A DNA stretch of 64,000 bases from Macrocystis pyrifera (lineage: Eukaryota; Sar; Phaeophyceae; Laminariales; Laminariaceae), in the NCBI GenBank assembly GCA_031763025.1, contig JASSKH010000037.1, forward strand, positions 1,736,001 to 1,800,000, read 5' to 3'. Positions within the stretch are counted from its first letter, which is position 1. Every line of letters begins with the position of its first letter. A program made the position numbers and the translations under genes. Of this stretch, positions 61,001 through 63,382 are shown piece after piece. The notes beneath the pieces were generated by a model, which saw nothing but the letters and a program-made list of their open reading frames with translations, was not told where the DNA came from and ran no database searches.

Positions 61001-61133
61001 CCCGCCGCCGCCTCCGCCGCGCTCAGGTGAATACTACCGCCTTCCCGAATGGACCGCTTTCCGAAATGGGAGCGTTTACGGGGTAGGGGTTTTGTCGGTG
61101 ATGAACTCGACGATGGCCTTGTGGGAATGGAAG
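28940..61133 (+). CDS. Purple acid phosphatase gene, eight recognised exons
   Basis: Exons: 28940-29385, 44871-45099, 47561-47648, 48316-48797, 49398-49494, 53035-53212, 56334-56432, 61027-61133. All introns are GT-AG and all phases agree once one extra base in exon 1 is discounted, giving about 575 residues so far. Purple acid phosphatases hydrolyse phosphate monoesters at a two-metal (Fe plus Fe/Zn/Mn) centre and are usually secreted or vacuolar, often for phosphate scavenging. The N-terminal domain (VPEQIHLAFADG to FYYVCGDEE) is the fibronectin-like domain of plant-type PAPs. Metal motifs in order: GDLG (res. 216-219), GDLSYAD (245-251), GNHE (278-281), VVAMFHCPWY (H465) and GHVH (503-506). 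All expected ligands are present. The C-terminal LPEWTAF and MALWEWK blocks also fit. Oddities: the exon 1 frameshift, a ~100-residue low-complexity insert in exon 4, a 15.5-kb intron 1, and a last exon that was not found. Confidence 0.93.
29403..29491. mobile_element. MITE-3 (Stowaway-like) copy
   Basis: Termini CCACTTTGTCCCGAAATATA and TTTTTCGGAACAGAGTGG, flanked by TA at 29401-29402 and 29492-29493. TA target plus a TIR resembling plant Stowaway ends (CTCCCTCCGTCCC-like) suggests a Tc1/mariner-mobilised MITE. It begins only 17 bp inside PAP intron 1. Confidence 0.8.
29494..32050. other. PAP intron 1, no gene recognised
   Basis: Short ORFs only. It includes a GTTGAGTGTTGAATGTGTTG stretch near 30082, several TA-flanked words (29948, 30640-30655, 31170-31240) and a fragment of the tRNA-derived SINE body near 31325-31352. 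Confidence 0.4.
32061..32760 (-). pseudogene. Degraded LINE polyprotein C-terminus
   Basis: The minus strand encodes, in broken frames, AHHKFLLRIIGFKRRQTTDH and LMKTRCESVETTIRK. After a 1-base shift it continues as RRLLFAGAVQRTTNERLTRQ and VMFGTMAGGENAGPVRPENN. A further shift leads to a stretch with VLWPRAAKKSGKWYRGVLEV. This matches the region C-terminal to the reverse transcriptase in LINE-type elements, where a typical motif is RRRLxFAGxVxRxxxxRLxxRVMFG. At least two frameshifts (near 32470 and 32330) show it is dead. It is a different family from the poly(C)-tailed LINE. Confidence 0.7.
33943..33985 (-). repeat. tRNA-like 3' half (SINE fragment)
   Basis: Read on the minus strand, CGTGAGTTCGAATCCTGCC is a B-box/T-loop-like motif followed by a T run after CACGCACTC. 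Only the 3' half is present, so it cannot be a tRNA gene. It resembles the tRNA-like segment at 35346-35445. Confidence 0.5.
34215..34326. mobile_element. MITE-1 copy
   Basis: Clean copy with TA|TTACGGGGGACC and GGTCCCCCGTAA|TA. The right arm carries an extra ATG (TTTACTATGATGGTCC), breaking perfect pairing by three bases. It lies in PAP intron 1. Confidence 0.92.
34870..35200. repeat. CCGGCACTATATAGGGCAG minisatellite (33-bp unit)
   Basis: About five tandem 33-bp units (35046-35195). The period is a multiple of three, so a frame with repeated PALYRAAGTTQ stays open. The upstream flank 34900-35040 shares CCGGCACTAATTACT and CACACTG with 15508-15570, so the array grew from one end of a dispersed repeat. 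Confidence 0.85.
35346..35445 (+). repeat. tRNA-like SINE head
   Basis: GTAGTTCAGTGGTA is a good A box and GAGTTCAAATCCCA a good B box. The spacing between them is longer than in a normal tRNA and the acceptor stem does not pair well. I therefore call it a tRNA-derived SINE head, possibly with the following AAGAAAAG-rich tail, not a tRNA gene. Confidence 0.5.
35597..35760 (-). mobile_element. Poly(C)-tailed repeat, third family
   Basis: A G run of about 70 (35597-35667) followed on the plus strand by a segment whose blocks (GAGCTGAGT, AGAAAAGAAG, GGGCGAAGG) recur at 60390-60500, also beside a G-rich stretch. On the minus strand both therefore end in C-rich tails. The family is otherwise unknown. 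Confidence 0.45.
36885..36995. mobile_element. MITE-1 copy (GGTCC subfamily)
   Basis: TTTACGGGGGTCCATAGTTA and TTAACTATGGACCCCCGTAC are nearly perfect inverted repeats around TTTTGTTAGTAAAAATAGG. In PAP intron 1. Confidence 0.9.
37740..39400 (+). repeat. Array of ~230-bp repeats with a ~720-bp unrelated middle
   Basis: Four diverged units (about 37740-37990, 38020-38265, 38985-39185, 39215-39390) share TTGACGGG-CAAAG-TAGGCC, GGCCGTCAACC, GAGACTGT-ATAA-TCA and TCGACCACTC, ending CAACTCACAGCTGACG. The middle segment 38266-38984 is unrelated and carries the ORF described separately. Confidence 0.75.
38502..38918 (+). CDS. Unidentified 138-codon ORF inside the 230-bp repeat array
   Basis: From ATG at 38502 it reads to TAG at 38918 without a break. 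The basic middle part (STFLRKTRAFTRKIARIGIS) and the Lys/Arg-rich end suggest a nucleic-acid-binding or simply a chance peptide. A 180-codon frame on the opposite strand (38902-38360) overlaps almost exactly, so at most one is real. No homology recognised. Its position within a repeat unit array suggests it belongs to a mobile element rather than a host gene. Confidence 0.25.
   Translation: MHVTPVLYASAAVCTPFVPPPPYCSSLSVASSDSVDNEESVPSALRSLVARRAQQPKRLVAFVSRPYASLRISTFLRKTRAFTRKIARIGISTTRFWNAQPSTHKQRRSMRPATPAHIPLSKAAEDAASPVSAKGKEI
39455..39790 (+). repeat. 350-bp interspersed repeat (R350), copy 1
   Basis: Shares GGGGACTTCTTGTCGTTGTA, GAGATGGAAGGGAGCTAACT, CATCAAGCCC, GACGGGTAAA and GTACTGCAAGGGAAACTTC with the copies at 40401 and 50591. 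This copy has TACCTGGTA (39587-39595) where the 40401 copy has TA. Confidence 0.85.
40401..40757 (+). repeat. R350, copy 2 (without the CCTGGTA insertion)
   Basis: Same order of blocks as copies 1 and 3, all in plus orientation. At 40561-40570 it reads CGCTAGACGG, the uninterrupted form of the site. No terminal inverted repeats or coding capacity recognised; unit type unknown. Confidence 0.85.
40758..41327. other. No gene recognised; GC-rich hairpin
   Basis: The perfect hairpin GGCGCGC-TTC-GCGCGCC (40805-40821) is followed by TTATTTTTT. It looks like a bacterial terminator, but in this context it is simply a strong palindrome. The rest is unassigned. Confidence 0.4.
41328..41443. mobile_element. 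MITE-1 copy
   Basis: TA|TTACGGGGGACTATATATAG on the left carries an extra TATA inside the arm; the right arm TTTACTATGGTCCCCCGTGA is standard. In PAP intron 1. Confidence 0.88.
41902..42275. repeat. Tandem duplication, ~180-bp unit
   Basis: Two units (41902-42056, 42079-42275) share CTAAAACCTACC, TTTGGTGTCAGTCAAGGCAT, AAGTTGCTGTCT, GTCGATCATGAAC and a terminal AACAACAAC-like stretch. The second has local internal expansions, including an AGTACCAGGTTCGAACCCGG insertion. Confidence 0.75.
43789..43897. mobile_element. MITE-1 copy (GGTCC subfamily)
   Basis: TA|TGACGGGGGTCCGTAGTTAA and TTAACTATGGACCCCCGTAA|TA. In PAP intron 1. Confidence 0.88.
44144..44252. mobile_element. MITE-1 copy
   Basis: TA|TTGCGGGGGACCATAGTATA and TTTATTATGGCCCCCCGTAC|TA. 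Both outer arms have single substitutions. In PAP intron 1. Confidence 0.88.
44871..45099 (+). CDS. PAP exon 2 (end of N-terminal domain, metal motif I)
   Basis: Acceptor GTCCCCGCAG|GCTACACC; donor CTCAAG|GTACAC. The first two bases complete the split codon from exon 1 to give R-YTTHHANLGLPE. SSFYYVCGDEE is typical of the PAP N-terminal domain, and TFGVLGDLGQT holds motif I (GDxG; Asp binds metal). The exon ends in phase 2, matching exon 3. Confidence 0.93.
45306..45430. mobile_element. MITE-1 copy with two TA-flanked insertions
   Basis: Ends TTACGGGGGTCCATAGTTAA and TTAACTATGGACCCCTGTAA. Compared with 59619-59728 (CTATATATTTACC), this copy reads CTACCAGGTATACGTACG then TATATTTGCC. Removing CCAGGTA and CGTACGTA, each leaving a TA, restores the sibling sequence (TACCAGGTA 45355-45363; TACGTACGTA 45364-45373). 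In PAP intron 2. Confidence 0.9.
46078..46110. repeat. GGGA microsatellite
   Basis: GGGAGGGAGGGA run in PAP intron 2; opposite-strand reading gives a polypyrimidine TCCC tract. Confidence 0.85.
46580..46672 (+). mobile_element. Poly(C)-tailed LINE, 3' end, with TTAATA insertion
   Basis: TCTCTGTTTAGAGTGGGAAC, GGTGCTCCGTCTCGAAGGGA and GCGAGCAACGAATGAGTAG match the LINE 3' ends at 5733-6318 and 61903-62165. Where those read ACTAAGGC, this copy reads TCTATTAATAAGGC (46643-46650), a clean 6-bp insertion at TA. Its C tail runs into the tract at 46673-47126. Confidence 0.85.
46673..47126 (+). repeat. ~455-bp C tract with scattered A
   Basis: Almost pure C with isolated A and a few T interruptions. 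It follows directly on the 3' end of the LINE fragment, so it is best read as an expanded retrotransposon tail. The polyproline and polyglycine ORFs across it are artefacts. It sits in PAP intron 2, with C on the sense strand. Assembly across it may be inexact. Confidence 0.9.
47561..47648 (+). CDS. PAP exon 3 (metal motif II)
   Basis: 88 nt. Acceptor GGTCTCGCAG|AAGCACC; donor CATCAG|GTGTGC. The first A completes the AG|A (Arg) codon. It encodes STLDSILEQHHAIDAILIAG then DLSYADCHQ, containing GDLSYAD, the motif that supplies the bridging Asp and the Tyr responsible for the purple colour in this family. Ends in phase 0. Confidence 0.93.
47679..47725. repeat. CTG microsatellite
   Basis: About 15 CTG/CCG triplets starting 31 bp inside PAP intron 3. 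Triplet tracts of this kind recur in the window (17919, 28988, 62360). Confidence 0.85.
47760..48290. repeat. Degenerate ~55-bp tandem repeat in PAP intron 3
   Basis: About nine units of TATCGAAAAGCGCCTT followed by a CATGTAACACCCCCC-like spacer. The C-rich parts give a strong pyrimidine tract ahead of the exon 4 acceptor. Overlapping ORFs are by-products. Confidence 0.75.
48316..48797 (+). CDS. PAP exon 4 (metal motif III; low-complexity insert)
   Basis: Acceptor CCGCCGTGCAG|GACCTC; donor GCAACAG|GTGGGT, phase 2. It encodes DLWDSFLRMLDPVASRLPCM, then VAAGNHEIEAG with motif III (GNHE), then AAYEHRFRMPSAGPP. From about residue 307 to 400 an Ala/Gly/Glu-rich insert (GLNDLRALKAATEAAEAGLD and GGSERGGGEGMEGGQEDSQP) replaces the short link to the substrate-side loop seen in most plant-type PAPs. 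The exon then returns to family sequence with WSGTYDYGN. Confidence 0.9.
49398..49494 (+). CDS. PAP exon 5
   Basis: Acceptor TTTTTGGTGCAG|TTTCTAC; donor GTCGAG|GTATAG. T completes AG|T (Ser), giving YGN-S-FYSFDVASVHVVVMN then PYTATGEGSLQHSWLVE. This corresponds to the (W/F)YSFD...VHFVVL...QYQWLE block of the PAP catalytic domain. Ends in phase 0. Confidence 0.93.
50329..50436. mobile_element. MITE-1 copy
   Basis: TA|TTACGGGGAACCATAGTAAA and CGTTTGCTATGGTTGCCCGTAA|TA; both arms diverged. PAP intron 5. Confidence 0.88.
50486..50594. mobile_element. MITE-1 copy
   Basis: TA|TTACGGGGACCATAGTAAAT and TTTACTATGGTCCTCCGTAA|TA. Only about 50 bp separate it from the previous copy; R350 copy 3 starts immediately after it. 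Confidence 0.9.
50596..50985 (+). repeat. R350, copy 3
   Basis: Starts GAACTGGCTAGGAAGGCAGC like copy 2 at 40401 and follows copies 1 and 2 to the end. It has TACCTGGTA at 50770-50778, as copy 1 does and copy 2 does not. PAP intron 5. Confidence 0.85.
51012..51207. mobile_element. MITE-2 copy split by a nested MITE-1
   Basis: The left arm (AGTCTCGTTTCGGGCACAAAC, up to 51036) and the right part (TGGAATTTGAGTGGTTTGTC, from 51145) of MITE-2 are separated by a complete MITE-1 at 51037-51144. The insertion order is therefore MITE-2 first, MITE-1 later. Confidence 0.8.
51037..51144. mobile_element. MITE-1 copy nested in MITE-2
   Basis: TA|TTACGGGGACCATAGTAAAT and TTTAATGTGGCCCCCCGTAA. The right duplication reads TC instead of TA. 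Confidence 0.88.
51353..51442. mobile_element. MITE-2 copy (diverged)
   Basis: GCACTGCAGCCCCGGTTTGG opposite GACGGGACATCAGCACTAAA, with TGAGGAATTTGG at the hinge. PAP intron 5. Confidence 0.65.
52160..52267. mobile_element. MITE-1 copy
   Basis: Left end ATTACAGAGGACCATAGTAA (two changes from consensus), right end TTTACTATGGTCCCCCGCAA|TA. PAP intron 5. Confidence 0.88.
52277..52352. mobile_element. MITE-2 copy
   Basis: GCAGCAGTCCCGTTTTGGGG paired with CCCAAAAAGGGGACTACGGC. The outer CCCTTT ends are missing. PAP intron 5. Confidence 0.75.
52433..52521. mobile_element. MITE-2, best copy, with TTAA on both sides
   Basis: TTAA at 52429-52432 and 52522-52525 flank an inverted repeat: CCCTTTAGTACCGCAGTCCC on the left, GGGACCGCGGTACTGAAAGG on the right. 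A TTAA duplication with CCCTTT-like ends is the pattern of piggyBac-type elements. No coding capacity. PAP intron 5. Confidence 0.85.
52930..52976 (+). mobile_element. Poly(C)-tailed LINE, last ~45 nt
   Basis: GGTCAATTGACTAAGGCAAG and AAATGAGTGCG match the LINE 3' terminus, followed by TTCCCCTCCCC, a decayed C tail. It is preceded by another CCCCCT-rich tract. About 60 bp upstream of PAP exon 6, so it supplies part of the pyrimidine-rich region. Confidence 0.75.
53035..53212 (+). CDS. PAP exon 6 (metal motifs IV and first part of V)
   Basis: Acceptor GGGGCAG|GATTTG; donor GTGCACG|GTGAGA. It reads DLNACDRSLTPWVVAMFHCP then WYNSNLEHQSERMATTAMRA, and ends FLISGHVH plus one base. H465 in VVAMFHCPWY is motif IV; GHVH is motif V. 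Ends in phase 1, so the split codon G|CG gives the Ala of HVHAYER with exon 7. Confidence 0.94.
53231..53630. repeat. ~62-bp tandem repeat at the start of PAP intron 6
   Basis: Six to seven units of CGATTCGGTGGGGGGCAACA with CCCTTTTTNCCGCTTTCGG and ATTGCTGTCCGATTTACC. It begins within 20 bp of the exon 6 donor. The long plus-strand frames through it are due to periodicity. Confidence 0.85.
53697..53806. mobile_element. MITE-1 copy
   Basis: TTATTTCGGGGACCATAGTTAA at the left, TTACTATGGCCCCCCGTAG|TA at the right. The left arm mixes features of both subfamilies (ACCATAGTTAA). PAP intron 6. Confidence 0.85.
53829..54400. repeat. ~63-bp tandem repeat
   Basis: About nine units of AGGTCCTATCCCCTAGATGG, then TACCGCCTTATTATCACAAT and a TCCTGCTTAATGCTATGGA link. 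Two isolated related units lie at 15833-15930, so the unit exists elsewhere. PAP intron 6. Confidence 0.88.
54823..54932. mobile_element. MITE-2 copy
   Basis: CAGTTTTGGGGACAAACTGC and CCCCAAAACGGGACTGCAGT, with TTGGAATTTGAGTGG at the hinge and AAGGGTTAAG at the right (TTAA kept there). The left arm is diverged. Confidence 0.75.
55062..55118 (+). mobile_element. Poly(C)-tailed SINE-like element, tail-only fragments
   Basis: TACGGCCATGCATGAGATCG then AGTACATCTCTCCTGTCGAGTACACC. The doubled tail CGAGTACA...CGAGTACACC also occurs at 57606-57640 and 59849-59895 (minus), so a sub-lineage with a duplicated terminus exists. Confidence 0.65.
55796..56094 (+). mobile_element. Poly(C)-tailed SINE-like element, long copy
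   Basis: Starts within CACTGCTGTCTCTGGAAGTG and runs through CTTAGTAGGATGCAGCTCAC to TGATATCGAGTAC and a 38-nt C tail (56057-56094). About 300 nt. It lacks only the first ~30 nt seen in the copies at 57606 and 59849. PAP intron 6, same strand as the gene. A further tail-only remnant lies at 56155-56190. Confidence 0.85.
56334..56432 (+). CDS. PAP exon 7 (HVHAYERS)
   Basis: Acceptor CATATGATAG|CGTACG; donor ATGACC|GTGAGT. It reads (A)YERSLPVLRGQLAEGGSVSV then IVGGSGNRENHD, the segment after motif V, where PAPs have a G(D/S)GGNREG-like block. Ends in phase 1; C|GT gives Arg with exon 8. The preceding 200 bp are C-rich repeat tails. Confidence 0.92.
56733..56790. repeat. Short TTAGGG/TTCGGG-like interstitial repeat
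   Basis: GGTTCGGGTTAGGGTTCGGG followed by TTAGGGTCAGG. Telomere-like but only about six degenerate units, in PAP intron 7. Flanked by two CATCCTGCACA/TGTGCAGGATG inverted pairs (56585-56612, 56832-56856). Confidence 0.6.
57053..57161. mobile_element. MITE-1 copy
   Basis: TA|TTACGGGGGACCATAGTAAA and TTTACCATAGCCCCCCGTAA|TA. A good reference copy for the core sequence. PAP intron 7. Confidence 0.92.
57332..57605 (-). mobile_element. Two fragments of the poly(C)-tailed SINE-like element
   Basis: A tail-only remnant (57332-57368: C tail then GTAGCCC, with CATTGTCATGCAT on the plus strand) and a ~60-nt fragment at 57543-57605 with CCCCACAATGCCGGGACATA on the plus strand. Both on the minus strand, in PAP intron 7. 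Confidence 0.65.
57606..57923 (-). mobile_element. Poly(C)-tailed SINE-like element, full-length
   Basis: On the minus strand it starts CAAGAGGCAGTTACATAGTG and runs about 318 nt to GAGTACACCTCTCC and a second GAGTACACCC. The copy at 59849-60164 starts at the same CAAGAGGCAGTTACATAG, which fixes a real 5' end for the family. Confidence 0.85.
58032..58062. repeat. 31-nt A run
   Basis: Uninterrupted A after GCGACCGCC. It could be the tail of an unrecognised retroposon; no matching element body is visible on its 5' side. Confidence 0.6.
58155..58440 (-). mobile_element. Poly(C)-tailed SINE-like element, rearranged copy
   Basis: Family landmarks (plus strand: CATGGCCGTACATAGATAGC, GGTTTTGACCGACCAGGCAG, AAGCGCGAAGCGCCGTGA) are present, but a small internal duplication (CTATGCGATTCAGGGC region, 58218-58250) interrupts the CCCGGCATTG block. 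The tail is a short GGGGCGGGG on the plus strand. Confidence 0.75.
58541..58870. repeat. 84-bp tandem repeat, about four units
   Basis: Unit starts recur at 58541, 58624, 58708 and 58792 with very high identity: CCTAATATACAATAGTTGCA, then CCCTTCGCCCAAATATTATT and ATCCCATTTGGGCCAAAATT. 84 is 28 x 3, so several frames stay open on both strands; none is a gene. Confidence 0.92.
59246..59328. mobile_element. MITE-3 copy (diverged)
   Basis: GCTCTGTCCTTAAATATAAG and CTGTATTTAGGAACAGAATGG|TA are inverted. The left terminus has drifted (CATCCCGCTC). PAP intron 7. Confidence 0.7.
59619..59728. mobile_element. MITE-1 copy (GGTCC subfamily)
   Basis: TA|TTACGGGGGTCTATAGTTAA and TTAACTATGGACCCCCGTAA|TA. 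Serves as the uninterrupted reference for the copy at 45306. PAP intron 7. Confidence 0.92.
59849..60164 (-). mobile_element. Poly(C)-tailed SINE-like element, full-length
   Basis: Same 5' start (CAAGAGGCAGTTACATAG at 60164) and same doubled terminus as the copy at 57606-57923; the two are close to identical over most of their length, so the family has been active recently. A second copy's C tail abuts its 5' end directly. Confidence 0.88.
60165..60385 (-). mobile_element. Poly(C)-tailed SINE-like element, internally deleted
   Basis: Minus-strand copy with tail at 60166-60175 (G run on plus) and landmarks GGTTTTCACCGACCAAGCAG and TGAGCTGCATCCTACTAAGA on the plus strand. It lacks about 30 nt around the GAAGCGCCGTGAGG block. 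Head-to-tail with the preceding entry. Confidence 0.8.
60719..60827. mobile_element. MITE-1 copy (GGTCC subfamily)
   Basis: TATTTCGGGGGTCCATAGGTAA and TTAACTACGGACCCCCGCAA|TA. PAP intron 7, about 200 bp before exon 8. Confidence 0.88.
61027..61133 (+). CDS. PAP exon 8 (C-terminal WEWK block)
   Basis: Acceptor CGCCGCGCTCAG|GTGAAT; donor TGGAAG|GTGAGA. C|GT completes Arg, then EYYRLPEWTAFRNGSVYGVG and VLSVMNSTMALWEWK. PAPs end with a comparable (P)xWSAFRxxxYGxGxLxVxNxTxxxWxW block. Phase 0 at the end; a short final exon should follow but none was convincing in 61134-64000. Confidence 0.92.
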
Positions 61134-61140
61134 GTGAGAG

Positions 61141-61530
61141 CTGAGCCCCCCCGCATGATACTGAGTACCCCCCCCCCCCCCCCCCCCCCCCCCCTACGTG
61201 CTATGTCCCGGCATTGTGGAGATGCGAGAGTGTACGGCCTTACCACTAAGGTCATGCATGACATGAGCACACACACGCGCCTATCCTGTATGAAGTCATT
61301 CAGCGCTGTCATCCATGCGCAAGAACGTACGCGTAAGGGGCCGAAGTCCGCCTCACGAGCGGTTCTTAGTAGGACGCAGCTCGCCGTTCATGCGACTCGC
61401 CGAACACCTCACGGCGATGTCGTGCTTGATGCGAGCGATGTCTGCCTGGTCCGTGAAAACCCGACGTGCTCCGTCCCGGCGTTGTAGGGATGCGAGGACC
61501 TTACGACTACAGCCATGCATGATATCGAGT

Positions 61531-61573
<43 letters not shown>
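61141..61573 (+). mobile_element. Head-to-tail run of three poly(C)-tailed SINE-like copies
   Basis: Tail fragment (61148-61192, CATGATACTGAGTAC then C), partial copy (61193-61295) and a longer copy (61308-61573, with GTCCGCCTCACGAGCGGTTC to ATATCGAGTAC and a 42-nt C tail). All on the plus strand. The run starts 8 bp after the PAP exon 8 donor. Confidence 0.8.
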
Positions 61574-61639
61574 TTAGTCGTGCCTTGTGAGAATGGAAGG
61601 CGTGCTGTCCCCCCTCCCCGTATCACCAGAAAACAAATC

Positions 61640-61901
61640 AATGCATTCGAAGCTGTGGTCCATATGCAAGTCCGCCTCGCAAGCTGTTCTCAGTAGGATG
61701 CAGCTCACCTTTCATGCGACTCGCCCAACACCTCACGTTTCGCTTCGCGCTTACTTATGGTACAATCGATGTTTGACTGGTCGGCGAAAACACAGCATGC
61801 TCCGTCCCGGCATTGTAGGGATGCGAGGGTCTATGTTTATACGACTACTGCTGTACGGCCATGCATGACATGATGAATGAGTACCCCCCCCCCCCCCCCC
61901 C
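61640..61901 (+). mobile_element. Poly(C)-tailed SINE-like element with TGCTGTAC insertion
   Basis: Family sequence from AAGTCCGCCTCGCAAGCTGT to GAATGAGTAC and C tail. Where other copies read GACTACGGCC, this reads GACTACTGCTGTACGGCC (61844-61860), an 8-bp insertion that turns TA into TACTGCTGTA. Confidence 0.85.
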
Positions 61902-61902
61902 C

Positions 61903-62165
61903 GTGTCGACATGGAGGAGTTTGATACAATGAATAGCAGCGAGAAAACGATCGCTATCCTAGGAGACAGATGGTGGCCACAGGCGGCCAGACAGGAAAGG
62001 GATAAGATTAGCAAAAAGTTTCTATGTAATATGTAACATATGGAAACAACGTAATGAGCGCCCAAATGTTGGAGGTGTCTCTATTTGGAGTAGGAACGGG
62101 GCTCCGTCTCGAAAGGGATGCGTGGTCAATGGTCAAATGACTAAGGCAAGCAGCAAATGAGTACG

Positions 62166-62196
<31 letters not shown>
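61903..62196 (+). mobile_element. Poly(C)-tailed LINE, 3' fragment
   Basis: It encodes EEFDTMNSSEKTIAILGDRW then WPQAARQERDKISKKFLCN, matching the LINE at 5733-6318 (about 90% similar by eye) but with a frameshift after FLCN. It ends AGCAAATGAGTACG and a C tail (62165-62196). Its 5' truncation point lies directly after the previous element's C tail. Confidence 0.88.
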
Positions 62197-62454
62197 CAGT
62201 GGTAAATGTCGCCAACAGCAAGAGCTTTTTTTTTGCTATTAATAGGGCAACGTCTACCCTACAGCAGCGTCAGATTCATGAGTGTATCCTCGAGAGTATT
62301 ACTTGGTGTATATTCAAAACTCCACGGTGTGCGCGCGTTGTTGTCCGACCATTGGTCTCTGCAGCAGCTGCTGCTGTTTGCTGCTGCTGCCGCTGCCGCC
62401 GCTGCCGCTGCTGCAGTAAAATATGGACCAGTATGCGGTGTTTGCTAGTCAGAA

Positions 62455-63075
62455 ATTCCCGTTCAAGGAAACGTGGGTGGGGTTCTGTTTTGTCCCGAAA
62501 AACGCTGGTAGAGTTGCAATCTGCCCCCAAACTGCGAATGGAGTTTTTACTTCCCCCCGAAAAACATGGGTGGAGTTGCAATTCGCCCCCCAAAACGTGC
62601 ATGGAGCTTCAATATACCCCCAAAGAACGTGGGTAGAGTTGCAATTTGCCCCCAAAACGTGATTGGAGTTGCAATTTACCCCCAAACAACGTGGGTAGAG
62701 TTGCAATTTGCCCCCAAGACGTGATTGGAGTTTAAATTTACCCCCAAACAACGTGGGTGGGGTTGTAATTTGCCCCCAAGACGAGAATGGAGTTTTAGTT
62801 TGCCCCAATAAATGTGGGTGGAGGTCTAATTTGCCCCAAACACGTGGTCGGAGTTTTATTTTTTCTCATAAACGTGGGTGGGTTTCTAAAGGGCCTGAAG
62901 AATGCGGACGGAGTTCGATTTCCCCTCCCCAAAATGTGGTCGGAGTTTTAAATTTGCCCATGTATAATCGTGGTTGGAGTTTGATTTTGCCGATATATCA
63001 TCGTGGTTGGAGTTTGAATTTGTCCAACAAACGTGGGTGAAAGTTCTAAAGTTCCCTCATAAACCTGCGTGGAGC
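62455..63075. repeat. ~33-bp tandem repeat, about 18 units
   Basis: Units such as AACGTGGGTAGAGTTGCAAT followed by TTGCCCCCAAA. Central units (62560-62760) are most alike; units to the right decay and shift to GGAGTTTAAATTT forms. The ORFs across it are by-products. Downstream of PAP exon 8. Confidence 0.88.
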
Positions 63076-63304
63076 CTGAAAAGGTCCAAGTTCGAAAGTT
63101 GTTGTGAGCGCGATTGCTTTCTGTTGTTTTGTTGTTGAGGTTTGGGCTCGACCGGCGATATGTCGTCCTGGATGACCTTCTTCCGTCCTACGACAGCTGT
63201 ATCACTCACTCTGTTCATGGAGGTATGGCGGATGGGCCCCGTGCGTATACGTATTGATACCGAAGGATGGACTTACATTTCCAGATGGAGGGGTTGGTAT
63301 TTTA
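63076..63304. other. Possible coding island, unassigned
   Basis: A moderately GC-rich stretch (63130-63240). Plus-strand frames include YVVLDDLLPSYDSCITHSVH; the minus strand has MNRVSDTAVVGRKKVIQDD. I tested it as the missing last PAP exon: the phase-0 reading after the TTGAG at 63137 stops within 11 codons and does not resemble a PAP C-terminus. Confidence 0.25.
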
Positions 63305-63382
63305 CCTCTGTCCGAAAATGTAAGGGTCGTTTAGATGCTGGCGTGAATACCCAAACGGTGCTTACTTTTCCGGACAGATTGG
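63305..63382. mobile_element. MITE-3 copy
   Basis: TA|CCTCTGTCCGAAAATGTAAG and CTTACTTTTCCGGACAGATTGG|TA. Good inverted repeat with TA on both sides (63303-63304, 63383-63384). A degenerate relative may lie at 63750-63790. Confidence 0.8.

Noticed and set aside
63130-63240. Last PAP exon
   Set aside because: The required phase-0 reading stops after 11 codons and does not resemble a PAP C-terminus; other frames do not follow an acceptor in phase.
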